Assembly (NCBI GenBank): GCA_947174985.1
Contig: CAMWLB010000041.1
Span: 1-14,135 of the forward strand
Reading direction: 5' to 3'
Length of the DNA: 14,135 bases
Origin: an uncultured Lachnospiraceae bacterium
GTDB lineage: Bacteria > Bacillota > Clostridia > Lachnospirales > Lachnospiraceae
This document shows, piece by piece, positions 1 to 6,240 of the stretch. Under the pieces are notes generated by a model that was not told the DNA's origin, ran no database searches, and saw nothing but the letters and a program-made list of their open reading frames with translations. Position 1 is the first letter of the stretch. The number at the start of each line of letters is the position of its first letter. Both the position numbers and the translations under genes were made by a program.

Positions 1-132
1 CCCCCATATATTGTGAAAACAAAACAATGAGATAATGAAAATAACAGTGCCGGCCAGCTTTACGCGCGGGTCAAGCCTGTGTATGACGGATTCCGTCTGA
101 TAGTATTGTCCTAACGTAATATCCCTGAGCAT
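1..132 (-). CDS. ecfT: EcfT, ECF transporter transmembrane subunit (N-terminal part)
   Basis: This is the first 44 codons of the energy-coupling factor transmembrane protein; the rest lies beyond the left edge. EcfT is the membrane scaffold that connects the two ATPases to an exchangeable substrate-binding S component for vitamin or metal uptake. The reading begins MLRDITLGQYYQTESVIHRL, followed by DPRVKL and the start of a hydrophobic segment (AGTVIFIISLFCF). The Gly-Gln-Tyr and His-Arg-Leu-Asp-Pro-Arg-Lys pattern is characteristic of EcfT N termini. The ATG overlaps the TAA of ecfA2 by one base (TAATG), so translation is probably coupled. Identification is helped by position after two EcfA ATPases. 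Substrate cannot be told because no S component is visible. Confidence 0.88.
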   Translation of the reverse strand, partial: MLRDITLGQYYQTESVIHRLDPRVKLAGTVIFIISLFCFHNIWG

Positions 133-995
133 TACAGTAACCGTGTCCTTTCCGTCAGCGCGCGGAAAACCTCCTCCGCGGCCTCCTTTATGGTTGTGGC
201 GTTCTCGTCCACACTAAGACCCGCTTCTTTCAGATTATGCATAATATAAGTCACCTGCGGGGCGGCAAGCCCTACCTCCTCCAGCTCCTTATAGTGCTTA
301 AATACCTCCTTCGGCACATCATCATACATGATTCTGCCATGGTTCATCACCAGAATACGGTCCACATACTCCGCCACATCTTCCATACTGTGTGACACCA
401 GAATGACCGTAATATTGCTCTCTTCCTTTAATTTGCATATCTGCCCCAGTATTTCTTCCCTGCCCTTCGGGTCTAAGCCCGCGGTCGGCTCGTCTAATAT
501 CAGCACCTCAGGCTTCATGGCAAGTACGCCCGCGATTGCCACTCTTCTCTTCTGCCCGCCCGAAAGGTCAAAGGGCGACTGGTAAAAGCACTCGTCGGGA
601 AGCCCCACCTTTTTCAAGGCATCATATGCCCTCAGCTCCGTCTCCTTCTTTGACAGCCCCAGATTTTTAGGTCCAAAGCATACATCGGAAAACACATCAA
701 CCTCAAAAAGCTGATGCTCGGGATACTGGAATACCAGCCCCACCTTGCTGCGCAGTTCCTTCTTGTTAAAATCTTCGTCGTCTATATCCTGCCCGTTAAA
801 ATAAATGTTTCCTGATGTCGCACGGAGCAGTCCGTTTAAATGCTGCACCAGCGTGGACTTTCCCGAACCGGTGTGTCCAATCAGACCGATAAACTGCCCG
901 TCCGGTATCACCAGACTGATATCGTCCAGTGCTTTCACGGCAAGGGTGGTATCATCACCGTAAACATGGCTCACATGATCTAATATAATCGGCAT
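132..995 (-). CDS. ecfA2: EcfA2, ECF transporter ATP-binding protein
   Basis: One of the two ABC ATPases that power ECF-type vitamin/cofactor importers, acting at the inner face of the membrane as a heterodimer with EcfA1. The 287-residue protein has a complete nucleotide-binding domain: Walker A GHTGSGKST at residues 40-48, Q-loop FQYPEHQ at 89-95, signature LSGGQKRR at 144-151, Walker B LILDEPT at 165-171 with catalytic Glu169, and the switch His at 202. A C-terminal extension of about 60 residues follows, as usual for EcfA proteins. The start ATG is 2 bases after the TAG of ecfA1 and is preceded by a strong GGAGG inside the end of that gene. It could be called cbiO-like in older annotation. 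Confidence 0.95.
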   Translation of the reverse strand: MPIILDHVSHVYGDDTTLAVKALDDISLVIPDGQFIGLIGHTGSGKSTLVQHLNGLLRATSGNIYFNGQDIDDEDFNKKELRSKVGLVFQYPEHQLFEVDVFSDVCFGPKNLGLSKKETELRAYDALKKVGLPDECFYQSPFDLSGGQKRRVAIAGVLAMKPEVLILDEPTAGLDPKGREEILGQICKLKEESNITVILVSHSMEDVAEYVDRILVMNHGRIMYDDVPKEVFKHYKELEEVGLAAPQVTYIMHNLKEAGLSVDENATTIKEAAEEVFRALTERTRLL

Positions 996-997
996 GA

Positions 998-1870
998 CTA
1001 CCTCCTTTCCCCGTGGCTGCAGCGGTATTTTATGATTTCTTCCGTCAACTCTTCTATGCTGAGAATTCCGTCCGGCAGCGCAATTCCTTTTTTCTGCAGT
1101 TCATACGCCAAAAGCGTGACCTGCGGCACATCAAGTCTGAGCGCCTTCAACTCTTCCACCTTGGAGAAAATTTCCTTCGGCGTGCCCTGCATGGCTATTT
1201 TTCCCTTATCCATGACAAATACACTATCCGCGTGAATGATTTCTTCCATATAGTGCGTGATTAGAATAACCGTCACATTTTCCACATCATTCAGCGCGCG
1301 CACTGCGCGTATTACTTCTTTTCTGCCGTTGGGGTCGAGCATGGCGGTGGGTTCGTCCAGCACAATACACTTCGGGTGCATTGCCAGCACGCCCGCAATG
1401 GAAACCCGCTGTTTTTGTCCGCCCGACAGCTTGTTGGGCGAGTACTTGCGGAATTCGTACATGCCGACGGCTTTCAGGCTCTCCTCCACCCTCTCCCAGA
1501 TTTCAGCAGTGGGAACACCCATATTTTCCGGACCGAAGCCCACGTCCTCCTCCACCACCTGCCCGATTATCTGGTTGTCGGGATTCTGAAAGACCATACC
1601 CGCCGTCTGCCTGATATTCCAGACCTCCGACTCGTCCCTCGTGTCCCTGCCGTCCACCCATATGCTGCCCTCCGTGGGACAGAGTATCGCATTCATATGC
1701 TTTGCAAGCGTAGACTTTCCGGAGCCATTATGCCCCAAAATAGCAATAAAGTCACCCTGCTTAATCTTCAGGGTCACTTCATCCACCGCACGGGTGATGC
1801 CTTCCACATTGCCATCCTCATCCCGCCTGATATATTCAAATACAAGCTTATCCGTCTTTATAATACTCAT
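998..1870 (-). CDS. ecfA1: EcfA1, ECF transporter ATP-binding protein
   Basis: First gene of the ECF module and partner ATPase of EcfA2. The 290-residue protein shows Walker A GHNGSGKST at residues 46-54, Q-loop FQNPDNQ at 94-100, signature LSGGQKQR at 148-155, Walker B CIVLDEPT at 168-175 and the switch His at 206. The FQNPDNQ variant of the Q-loop region is the usual EcfA1 form, while its neighbour has FQYPEHQ, so the pair is assigned A1 then A2. The ATG is preceded by GGAGG at about 7 bases. In many Firmicutes this gene directly follows rplQ; here about 3.6 kb of other DNA lies between, and the gene has its own promoter-like sequence (1937-1965). Confidence 0.95.
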   Translation of the reverse strand: MSIIKTDKLVFEYIRRDEDGNVEGITRAVDEVTLKIKQGDFIAILGHNGSGKSTLAKHMNAILCPTEGSIWVDGRDTRDESEVWNIRQTAGMVFQNPDNQIIGQVVEEDVGFGPENMGVPTAEIWERVEESLKAVGMYEFRKYSPNKLSGGQKQRVSIAGVLAMHPKCIVLDEPTAMLDPNGRKEVIRAVRALNDVENVTVILITHYMEEIIHADSVFVMDKGKIAMQGTPKEIFSKVEELKALRLDVPQVTLLAYELQKKGIALPDGILSIEELTEEIIKYRCSHGERR

Positions 1871-1875
1871 AACAA

Positions 1876-1897
1876 TCCTCCATGTTTTCAGACATGG
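1876..1897 (-). promoter_or_regulatory. Hairpin abutting the ecfA1 ribosome binding site
   Basis: On the minus strand CCATGT and ACATGG form a perfect 6-bp stem around a 6-base loop (1880-1897). The 3' side of the stem runs into the GGAGG used by ecfA1, so the hairpin could partly hide the ribosome site. The stem is short; a regulatory role is inference only. Confidence 0.35.
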
Positions 1898-1936
1898 CGC
1901 CGGTCAGATTCCCTGTGGGATACCTGCGCGCCTTCT

Positions 1937-1965
1937 ATTGTACTAAACTTTTTAGGGAAATACAA
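1937..1965 (-). promoter_or_regulatory. Promoter of the ecfA1-ecfA2-ecfT unit
   Basis: Minus-strand -35 TTGTAT (1960-1965), spacer of exactly 17 bases, and -10 TACAAT (1937-1942, 5 of 6 to consensus). The -35 is weak (3 of 6). It would give a leader of about 60 bases before ecfA1. Its presence fits the separation of the ECF genes from the ribosomal cluster. Confidence 0.55.
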
Positions 1966-1969
1966 CCAT

Positions 1970-1998
1970 TTTACAAAATAGCCGGATAATGATACACT
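1970..1998 (+). promoter_or_regulatory. Promoter of the M15 peptidase gene
   Basis: Plus-strand -35 TTTACA (1970-1975, 5 of 6), 17-base spacer, -10 TACACT (1993-1998, 4 of 6) preceded by TGA, an extended -10 feature. It diverges from the ecfA1 promoter with about 5 bases between the two -35 boxes. Transcription would start near 2005, about 48 bases before the chosen ATG. Confidence 0.5.
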
Positions 1999-2052
1999 TA
2001 TCGTGTGCGGGCAGACTGTTTTCCAATACTGCCGTGCGGAAATGAGGATTTT

Positions 2053-3099
2053 ATGAAGAAACTGCCTAAAAATTTTTCCTTTAAAAAATTGATTGCAGAA
2101 CTGCCAAAACTGACTCCTGAAGGAAAGAGAGTACTTTTGAAATACAGCGGCCTGCTGCTTGTCATTTTATTATTTTTTACCTTTCTGGCGCGCACCTTTG
2201 GCCGGAACGGACAGACCCTCGCCCAGTATGGGGAAGCCAATCCTTCTTTACAGACCGGGATGATTTCGGGTAATGATGGCGCTTTGCAGGAAAATGCGGA
2301 TAATAACAATTTGTCAGAACCTACCGGCGGTCAGGACGATGGTAGTAACGGTCTAGCTGCTGCAAGCGGTAAGGACACGGACAGTGATGGCCCTCCTGCT
2401 AATGGCGATGATGATACTGCGAAAGATAATCTTCCCACATGGGAGGTTTCCGAAGACGGACTTACCGGCAACGGCGGCACAGAGAGCCCCGAACGCGTCA
2501 CCTACGAGCCGGATTTTTACTACGAGCCTTTGTCCGAAAATCTGATTGCCTATGTAACCGGCAGTTCCTATCCGGCTGACGGCTCCGCCCAAATCAGTCT
2601 GACAGATTTAAACTATGTGCACATTCTGCATTACAATTTTGACGGGGAAGTTTCAGAAGGCGAATTAATCTGTAACCGCGCCATTGCACAGGATTTGGTG
2701 GAAATCTTCTACGAGCTGTATGCAGCGGAATACCGGCTTGAGAACGTGGTGCTGATAGACTATTATGACGCAGATGATACGACCTCCATGGTCGCAAACA
2801 ATACCTCCTGCTTCAATTACCGGAATATAGACGACACGGACAAGCTTTCCAGACATGCTTTCGGACTTGCCATAGATGTGAACCCTTTTTATAACCCCTA
2901 TATCCGCTTTACAAAAGACGGCGGTCAGATAGTTTCACCGGAAAGCAGCGAAGCCTATGCCGACCGCACGCAGAATTTTCCCTATAAGATTGACGCCGAC
3001 GACCTGTGCTGCCGCCTCTTTTTAGAACACGGCTTCACATGGGGCGGAAACTGGAACTCCAGCAAGGATTACCAGCATTTCCAGAAAATAATTGATTAG
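2053..3099 (+). CDS. Membrane-anchored M15-family peptidoglycan peptidase
   Basis: A 348-residue protein likely to cut peptidoglycan peptides outside the cell (M15 family, VanY/CwlK-like). Layout: a basic cytoplasmic N terminus, one hydrophobic segment at about residues 30-47 (signal anchor), a long acidic Gly/Asp/Asn-rich linker at about 51-165, and a C-terminal catalytic domain at about 165-348. The zinc motif SRHAFGLAID (276-285) supplies His278 and Asp285; DYQHF near the end supplies His342, with Asp339 possibly acting as the catalytic acid. FTWGGNW (338-344 region, just upstream of DYQHF) is typical of the family. The ATG at 2053 has GAGG 5 bases upstream; an upstream in-frame GTG at 2005 lacks a ribosome site and coincides with the predicted transcription start. 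Whether it is a carboxypeptidase or an endopeptidase cannot be decided. The gene is alone on its strand and ends at a terminator shared with the gene opposite. Confidence 0.88.
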   Translation: MKKLPKNFSFKKLIAELPKLTPEGKRVLLKYSGLLLVILLFFTFLARTFGRNGQTLAQYGEANPSLQTGMISGNDGALQENADNNNLSEPTGGQDDGSNGLAAASGKDTDSDGPPANGDDDTAKDNLPTWEVSEDGLTGNGGTESPERVTYEPDFYYEPLSENLIAYVTGSSYPADGSAQISLTDLNYVHILHYNFDGEVSEGELICNRAIAQDLVEIFYELYAAEYRLENVVLIDYYDADDTTSMVANNTSCFNYRNIDDTDKLSRHAFGLAIDVNPFYNPYIRFTKDGGQIVSPESSEAYADRTQNFPYKIDADDLCCRLFLEHGFTWGGNWNSSKDYQHFQKIID

Positions 3100-3102
3100 T
3101 CA

Positions 3103-3136
3103 AAAGCAGCCGCCTTTTGTCTTAGGCGGCTGCTTT
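3103..3136. terminator. Bidirectional terminator between the M15 gene and the chemotaxis gene
   Basis: A perfect 12-bp stem, AAAGCAGCCGCC (3103-3114) with GGCGGCTGCTTT (3125-3136), and a 10-base loop. It lies 3 bases after the M15 stop and 18 bases after the convergent chemotaxis gene. T-rich sequence flanks both sides, though the plus-strand tail is interrupted (TTTGTCATTATTATTT). Confidence 0.85.
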
Positions 3137-3154
3137 GTCATTATTATTTGGCAT

Positions 3155-4852
3155 TTACAACTTAAATATTGCCATGCTCTCATCCATCTTGTCAGCAATC
3201 TGCTTCAACTGCTCTGCACGCGCCGAAATATCGGAAACGGCATTGGCAATCTCTATAATGGAAGCAGAGGTTTCCTCTGTGCTTGCGGCATTTTCTTCCG
3301 CTATGGATGTCAGATTCTGTACCGAATCCACCACGCTTACTTTTGCGTCATTCATTCTTTCCGCTTTATCCGCAATTCCTACTATCGTTTCAATCGATTT
3401 TTCAATGCCTTTCAAAACTTCACTAAAGCACTCGTCCGTCCTGACAACATTTTCGCTCTGCTTATCCATAATGCCTCTGACAACATTCATGGTTTCTACG
3501 GATTTGTCAGAATCAGCAATCAAGGCAGATATGATATCTTCAATCTGTTTTGCAGACTCATTGGACTGCTCCGCAAGTTTTTGAATCTGGGAAGCAACCA
3601 CTGCAAACCCGCGTCCCTGCTCGCCTGCTCTTGCCGCCTCGATAGAAGCATTGAGGGAAAGCAGATTGGTTTCTTCTGCGATGGAAGTAATCAGGTTCGT
3701 CGCTTCCTTAATCTTTTGCGCCGACTGATTGGTGGTATTGGTCTGCTCATAAATCACATCAATAGATTCTCTTGCCTCGTCATTGATGCGCTGCAGCTCA
3801 TGTAAAGTATCAAACGCTTCCTGTCCCAGTTTGCGCATGTTCTGCGCGCTCTGGTTCATTTCTTCCGCTTCATTGGCCGTCTCTTCTACCATATGCCCCA
3901 TATTGACAACATTATCCGTTGCGCTCTGTGTCTCCTCCGCCTGATTGGTCGCCCCTTCCGCAACCTCACCGACTGCACGTTCCACCTGTGACAGCGAATC
4001 AGAGGTTTCCGCCGTCCTGTTCTGCAGATAGGAAGCCGCCCCGTTTAATTCATCACTCTGCGTCTTAATCACAGCAATCGTACCGGAAAGTTCCTCTTTT
4101 AGACGCATAATCGCTCTGGTAATATTGCCAATTTCATCTTTTCTCTTAAGTATCGCCTGGTCAAGCTCCACATTCAAATTACCATGCGCCACATGCTCCA
4201 GCGCATCCGAACCCTTCCGCAATGCCAGCACCAGCTTGCGCACAATAAAAACAAGAAATACTGCGGCAATCACTGCAGTGGCAAACACAATCCCGACAAT
4301 CAGACTTAAGATACTCCGAATCTGCGCCTTGGCATCTGTCTGGGGAATTCCTGCAAATACCATACCCACAGCATTCTCATGACTGTCATACAAAGGCAGG
4401 TAATAGCCATAATACTTTACGCCATAAATATCTACATCCTTTGAAAAATATTCATTTCCGTTCTCTATGACCTCCCGCACTACTTCATCTCCTGCTCTTG
4501 TGCCAACCATACGGTTTCCTTTTTCGTCAAGTATAGATGTCATGTAACGGATGTTGCCATAAAATATAGTAATATCAATATCCGCTGCTTCTTTGATATT
4601 ATCCACAAGTTCCGGATTCTTGGTAATGTTAAACTCTCCCTTGCAGAACTTATTATTCCTGTCCATTCCATAGTCGCCCTCGTCTGCATAGTCCAACGTA
4701 TCCCGCACAGAAACAGCGGCGCTTTTCAGAGCGCTTTCTATCGTACCTGAAACCACACTGTTAATCCGCGCATTACTGAGCAATACGATAATAACCCCTA
4801 ATGCGGCAAGTGGTATCAAAGCAACCATTAAAATTTTAGATTGGATTTTCAT
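3155..4852 (-). CDS. Methyl-accepting chemotaxis protein with extracellular Cache-like sensor
   Basis: A 565-residue membrane receptor of the chemotaxis type, signalling to a CheA/CheW complex. TM1 is at about residues 8-26 and TM2 at about 181-205. The extracellular part (30-180) contains DITIFYG, a region ending in YYGYYLPLYD and GMVFAGIP, a pattern seen in single-Cache sensors of clostridial receptors. A HAMP region follows at about 205-255, then a coiled-coil signalling domain. The hairpin tip EETNLLSLNASIEAARAGEQ (393-412), then GRGFAVVA, is the diagnostic CheA/CheW contact. The reading frame stays open for 212 more codons upstream, but that part crosses the palindromic repeats and has no family resemblance. 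The ATG at 4852 follows a GGAGG about 11 bases away and starts a proper MKIQSKILMV membrane N terminus. It has its own promoter and terminator. Ligand unknown. Confidence 0.9.
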   Translation of the reverse strand: MKIQSKILMVALIPLAALGVIIVLLSNARINSVVSGTIESALKSAAVSVRDTLDYADEGDYGMDRNNKFCKGEFNITKNPELVDNIKEAADIDITIFYGNIRYMTSILDEKGNRMVGTRAGDEVVREVIENGNEYFSKDVDIYGVKYYGYYLPLYDSHENAVGMVFAGIPQTDAKAQIRSILSLIVGIVFATAVIAAVFLVFIVRKLVLALRKGSDALEHVAHGNLNVELDQAILKRKDEIGNITRAIMRLKEELSGTIAVIKTQSDELNGAASYLQNRTAETSDSLSQVERAVGEVAEGATNQAEETQSATDNVVNMGHMVEETANEAEEMNQSAQNMRKLGQEAFDTLHELQRINDEARESIDVIYEQTNTTNQSAQKIKEATNLITSIAEETNLLSLNASIEAARAGEQGRGFAVVASQIQKLAEQSNESAKQIEDIISALIADSDKSVETMNVVRGIMDKQSENVVRTDECFSEVLKGIEKSIETIVGIADKAERMNDAKVSVVDSVQNLTSIAEENAASTEETSASIIEIANAVSDISARAEQLKQIADKMDESMAIFKL

Positions 4853-4888
4853 TGTAACGAGCCCCTCCCATCTGTTTACTTTGTTTCT

Positions 4889-4917
4889 ATTATAATCTAA
4901 GATGAATATTCTTTCTA
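4889..4917 (-). promoter_or_regulatory. Promoter of the chemotaxis gene
   Basis: Minus-strand -10 TATAAT (4889-4894, perfect) with -35 TAGAAA (4912-4917, 4 of 6) at a 17-base spacing. It lies 37 bases upstream of the chosen start and within AT-rich DNA. It resembles the main vegetative sigma site rather than a flagellar sigma site (no GCCGATAA-type -10). Confidence 0.55.
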
Positions 4918-4996
4918 CATATTTCACAAATTTTTTTACGAAAGTTTTGAGAGCGGTGAGGTTACGACGGATGTGGGGTTTTCTGCAAGGGACGCC

Positions 4997-5124
4997 CGTA
5001 CAGCAGGATACTCCCACGGAGCCGCGCTCTCGCTCGGAAAGAAACGTAGCAGTACTAGGCTCGAAAGAACCTCGCCAAGTGCTGACGTTTCTTAACGGGC
5101 TCCGCGGGAGTATCCTGCTGTACG
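4997..5124 (-). repeat. Palindromic repeat copy A
   Basis: Arms at 4997-5023 and 5098-5124 are reverse complements over 27 bases with a single mismatch (A5016 opposite C5105). They enclose a 74-base core at 5024-5097. Read on the minus strand, this core matches the core of copy B in 68 of 74 positions with no gap. The core itself folds further: AAACGT near one end pairs with ACGTTT at the other, and AGTACT pairs with AGTGCT with one wobble. Confidence 0.9.
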
Positions 5125-5249
5125 AGCTGTTACCTGCCGAAAGCGCGCGCGGCGTTGTAAACTCGCCGCGTGGGGATGTGGAAGAAAACAGCAATGGCAA
5201 GTATATGGACGAGTTACGCGCCATCTGGCGTGGCGTTTTGCCGCATTCA
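5125..5249. other. Spacer between the two repeat copies, with two small hairpins
   Basis: No gene is supported here. Two short perfect inverted repeats are present: CGCGGCG/CGCCGCG (5148-5154 and 5164-5170) and CGCCA/TGGCG (5219-5223 and 5226-5230). The 9-base word ACTCGCCGC occurs at 5161-5169 and again just after copy B at 5389-5397, hinting at internal duplication. Confidence 0.5.
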
Positions 5250-5385
5250 GCCGGCAGCGGAGCGGTATGCCTGTTCAGACCGTTTAAAAACGTCAGTACT
5301 TGGCGAGGTCCTTTCGAGCCTAGTACTGCTACGTTTTTATCCGAGCGAGAGCGCGTCTGAACAGGCATACCGCTCCGCTGCCGGC
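5250..5385 (+). repeat. Palindromic repeat copy B
   Basis: Arms at 5250-5280 and 5355-5385 are perfect reverse complements over 31 bases. They enclose a 74-base core (5281-5354). The core contains AAAAACGT paired with ACGTTTTT, then AGTACT paired with AGTACT, and a 3' unpaired tail with GAGCGAGAGCGC. The arms share no convincing similarity with those of copy A although the core is 92 percent identical to it. Confidence 0.92.
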
Positions 5386-5440
5386 GTGACTCGCCGCACC
5401 CCCCATACCCGCCCTTGCAAAAAACTTCGTATACAACAAG

Positions 5441-5464
5441 AAAGAGCCCCTTCCGGAACTCTTT
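5441..5464 (-). terminator. Rho-independent terminator after rplQ
   Basis: Minus-strand AAAGAGTTCC and GGGGCTCTTT form a 10-bp stem (two G-U pairs) around a GGAA tetraloop, followed by a T-rich tail (TCTTGTTGT). It lies 38 bases after the rplQ stop and ends the alpha ribosomal cluster before the repeat region. Confidence 0.8.
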
Positions 5465-5501
5465 CCAACTTTTGCTTACCGCTTCCACAATTCTGTTTTA
5501 A

Positions 5502-6107
5502 CTATACCAGCTCTAAAACAACTTCCAGAGCGCCGTCGCCCTTACGCTGTCCAATCTTGATGATTCTGGTATATCCGCCGTTGCGGCCTACATACTTAGG
5601 CGCAATTTCATCAAACAGCTTTGCTACCATATCAACTTCCTTGGTATTTTTCTTCTTGCCTGCATTGGTGGTGGGAACCTCAGTTACAGGGTTCAGCACC
5701 TTTAACATCTGATGTCTTGCGTGCAGTCTGGAGGGCAGATCCTTCTTGATTTCTTTCTCTACTTCATCAAATACGGTAACGGTAACACCGTTTTCGATTC
5801 TCAGGATTTTGCCTTCTTTATCGCGATGGGTCTCGGAAAGTACCTTTCCGGTATCCTTATCTACGATTTGTTTTACTCTCTTGCCATCCTTGTCCTTGCG
5901 GGGAACCTTTGCAGTCACCTTTACGGTCTCGAAGTTATCCTTCTCCTTTACAGCCAGTGCAATCAGACCCTCTGCAATCTTGCGTACTTCCTTTGCCTTT
6001 GCTTCAGTGGTAACGATTTTACCCCTGTACAGGAGTGCTGTAACCTGATTTCTCAGTAATGCTTTTCTCTGGCTGCTGTTTCTGCCAAGTTTTCTGTATT
6101 TTGCCAT
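5502..6107 (-). CDS. rplQ: 50S ribosomal protein L17 with a large internal insertion
   Basis: Large-subunit protein L17, 201 residues. The N terminus MAKYRKLGRNSSQRKALLRN and the C terminus (LFDEIAPKYVGRNGGYTR, then IIKIGQRKGDGA) are typical. The usual bacterial protein is about 115-130 residues. The extra length is a charged Lys/Asp-rich segment at about residues 58-127, between the N-terminal helices and LHARHQ (128-133), with a further short insertion near 141-158. The reading frame is continuous and codon use looks like the flanks, so this is not a frameshift. ATG preceded by AAAGGA. It is the last gene of the alpha cluster, separated from rpoA by 133 bases with a hairpin. Confidence 0.95.
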   Translation of the reverse strand: MAKYRKLGRNSSQRKALLRNQVTALLYRGKIVTTEAKAKEVRKIAEGLIALAVKEKDNFETVKVTAKVPRKDKDGKRVKQIVDKDTGKVLSETHRDKEGKILRIENGVTVTVFDEVEKEIKKDLPSRLHARHQMLKVLNPVTEVPTTNAGKKKNTKEVDMVAKLFDEIAPKYVGRNGGYTRIIKIGQRKGDGALEVVLELV

Positions 6108-6167
6108 TTTCTTAAATCCTTTCTCATTTCATGGTGCATCCGGCCATGCTCCTTGGTCTTACTTGCC

Positions 6168-6236
6168 GAATACAGTTTCTAATGCCACTCATGATATACG
6201 CCTGTGCACTCTTTGGCTTTACCACAGGCTGTATTC
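6168..6236 (-). promoter_or_regulatory. Structured leader between rpoA and rplQ
   Basis: In the 133-base gap, GAATACAG (6168-6175) pairs with CTGTATTC (6229-6236), and inside it CGCCTGTG (6199-6206 region) pairs with CACAGGC (6223-6229). On the minus strand this is a nested hairpin just after the rpoA stop. No T-run follows, so it is not a simple terminator. It may be a processing site or an attenuator for L17; function is inferred. Confidence 0.5.
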
Positions 6237-6240
6237 ATAT

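Larger units (their letters stand above)
4979..5424. repeat. Composite of two inverted palindromic repeats with terminal inverted ends
   Basis: This 446-base stretch is non-coding. TTTTCTGCAAGGG (4979-4991) at the left end is matched in inverted orientation by CCCTTGCAAAAAA (5412-5424), 12 of 13 positions. Inside lie two inverted copies of a palindromic element (4997-5124 and 5250-5385). Together they fill most of the 649-base gap between rplQ and the chemotaxis gene. It is more GC-rich than the flanks and has CG-rich runs. No transposase is present. It could be a MITE-like or REP-like element, or an RNA structure; I do not recognise a named family. No target-site duplication was found by eye. 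Confidence 0.75.

Noticed and set aside
1871..1936. A vitamin riboswitch ahead of ecfA1
   Set aside because: The leader is about 60 bases with only short hairpins; no known aptamer core was recognised.
2005..2052. GTG start giving a 364-residue peptidase
   Set aside because: It coincides with the predicted transcription start and lacks a ribosome site; the ATG at 2053 has GAGG 5 bases upstream.
4979..5424. CRISPR array
   Set aside because: Only two repeat copies, in opposite orientation, with no regular spacers and no cas genes nearby.
4853..5488. Upstream in-frame extension of the chemotaxis gene to 777 codons
   Set aside because: The extra codons run through the palindromic repeats, give no receptor-like sequence, and precede a good ATG with a ribosome site and a membrane N terminus. 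The promoter at 4889-4917 also lies inside the extension.
4902..5712. Plus-strand open frames across the repeat region (4902-5360 and 5170-5712)
   Set aside because: They read through inverted repeats and into the antisense of rplQ; no ribosome site or recognisable domain. The repeats contain few stops by composition.
6107..6150. Short leader peptide before rplQ (ATG codons at about 6124-6145)
   Set aside because: Only a few codons, and the possible ribosome site is at poor spacing; no supporting feature.
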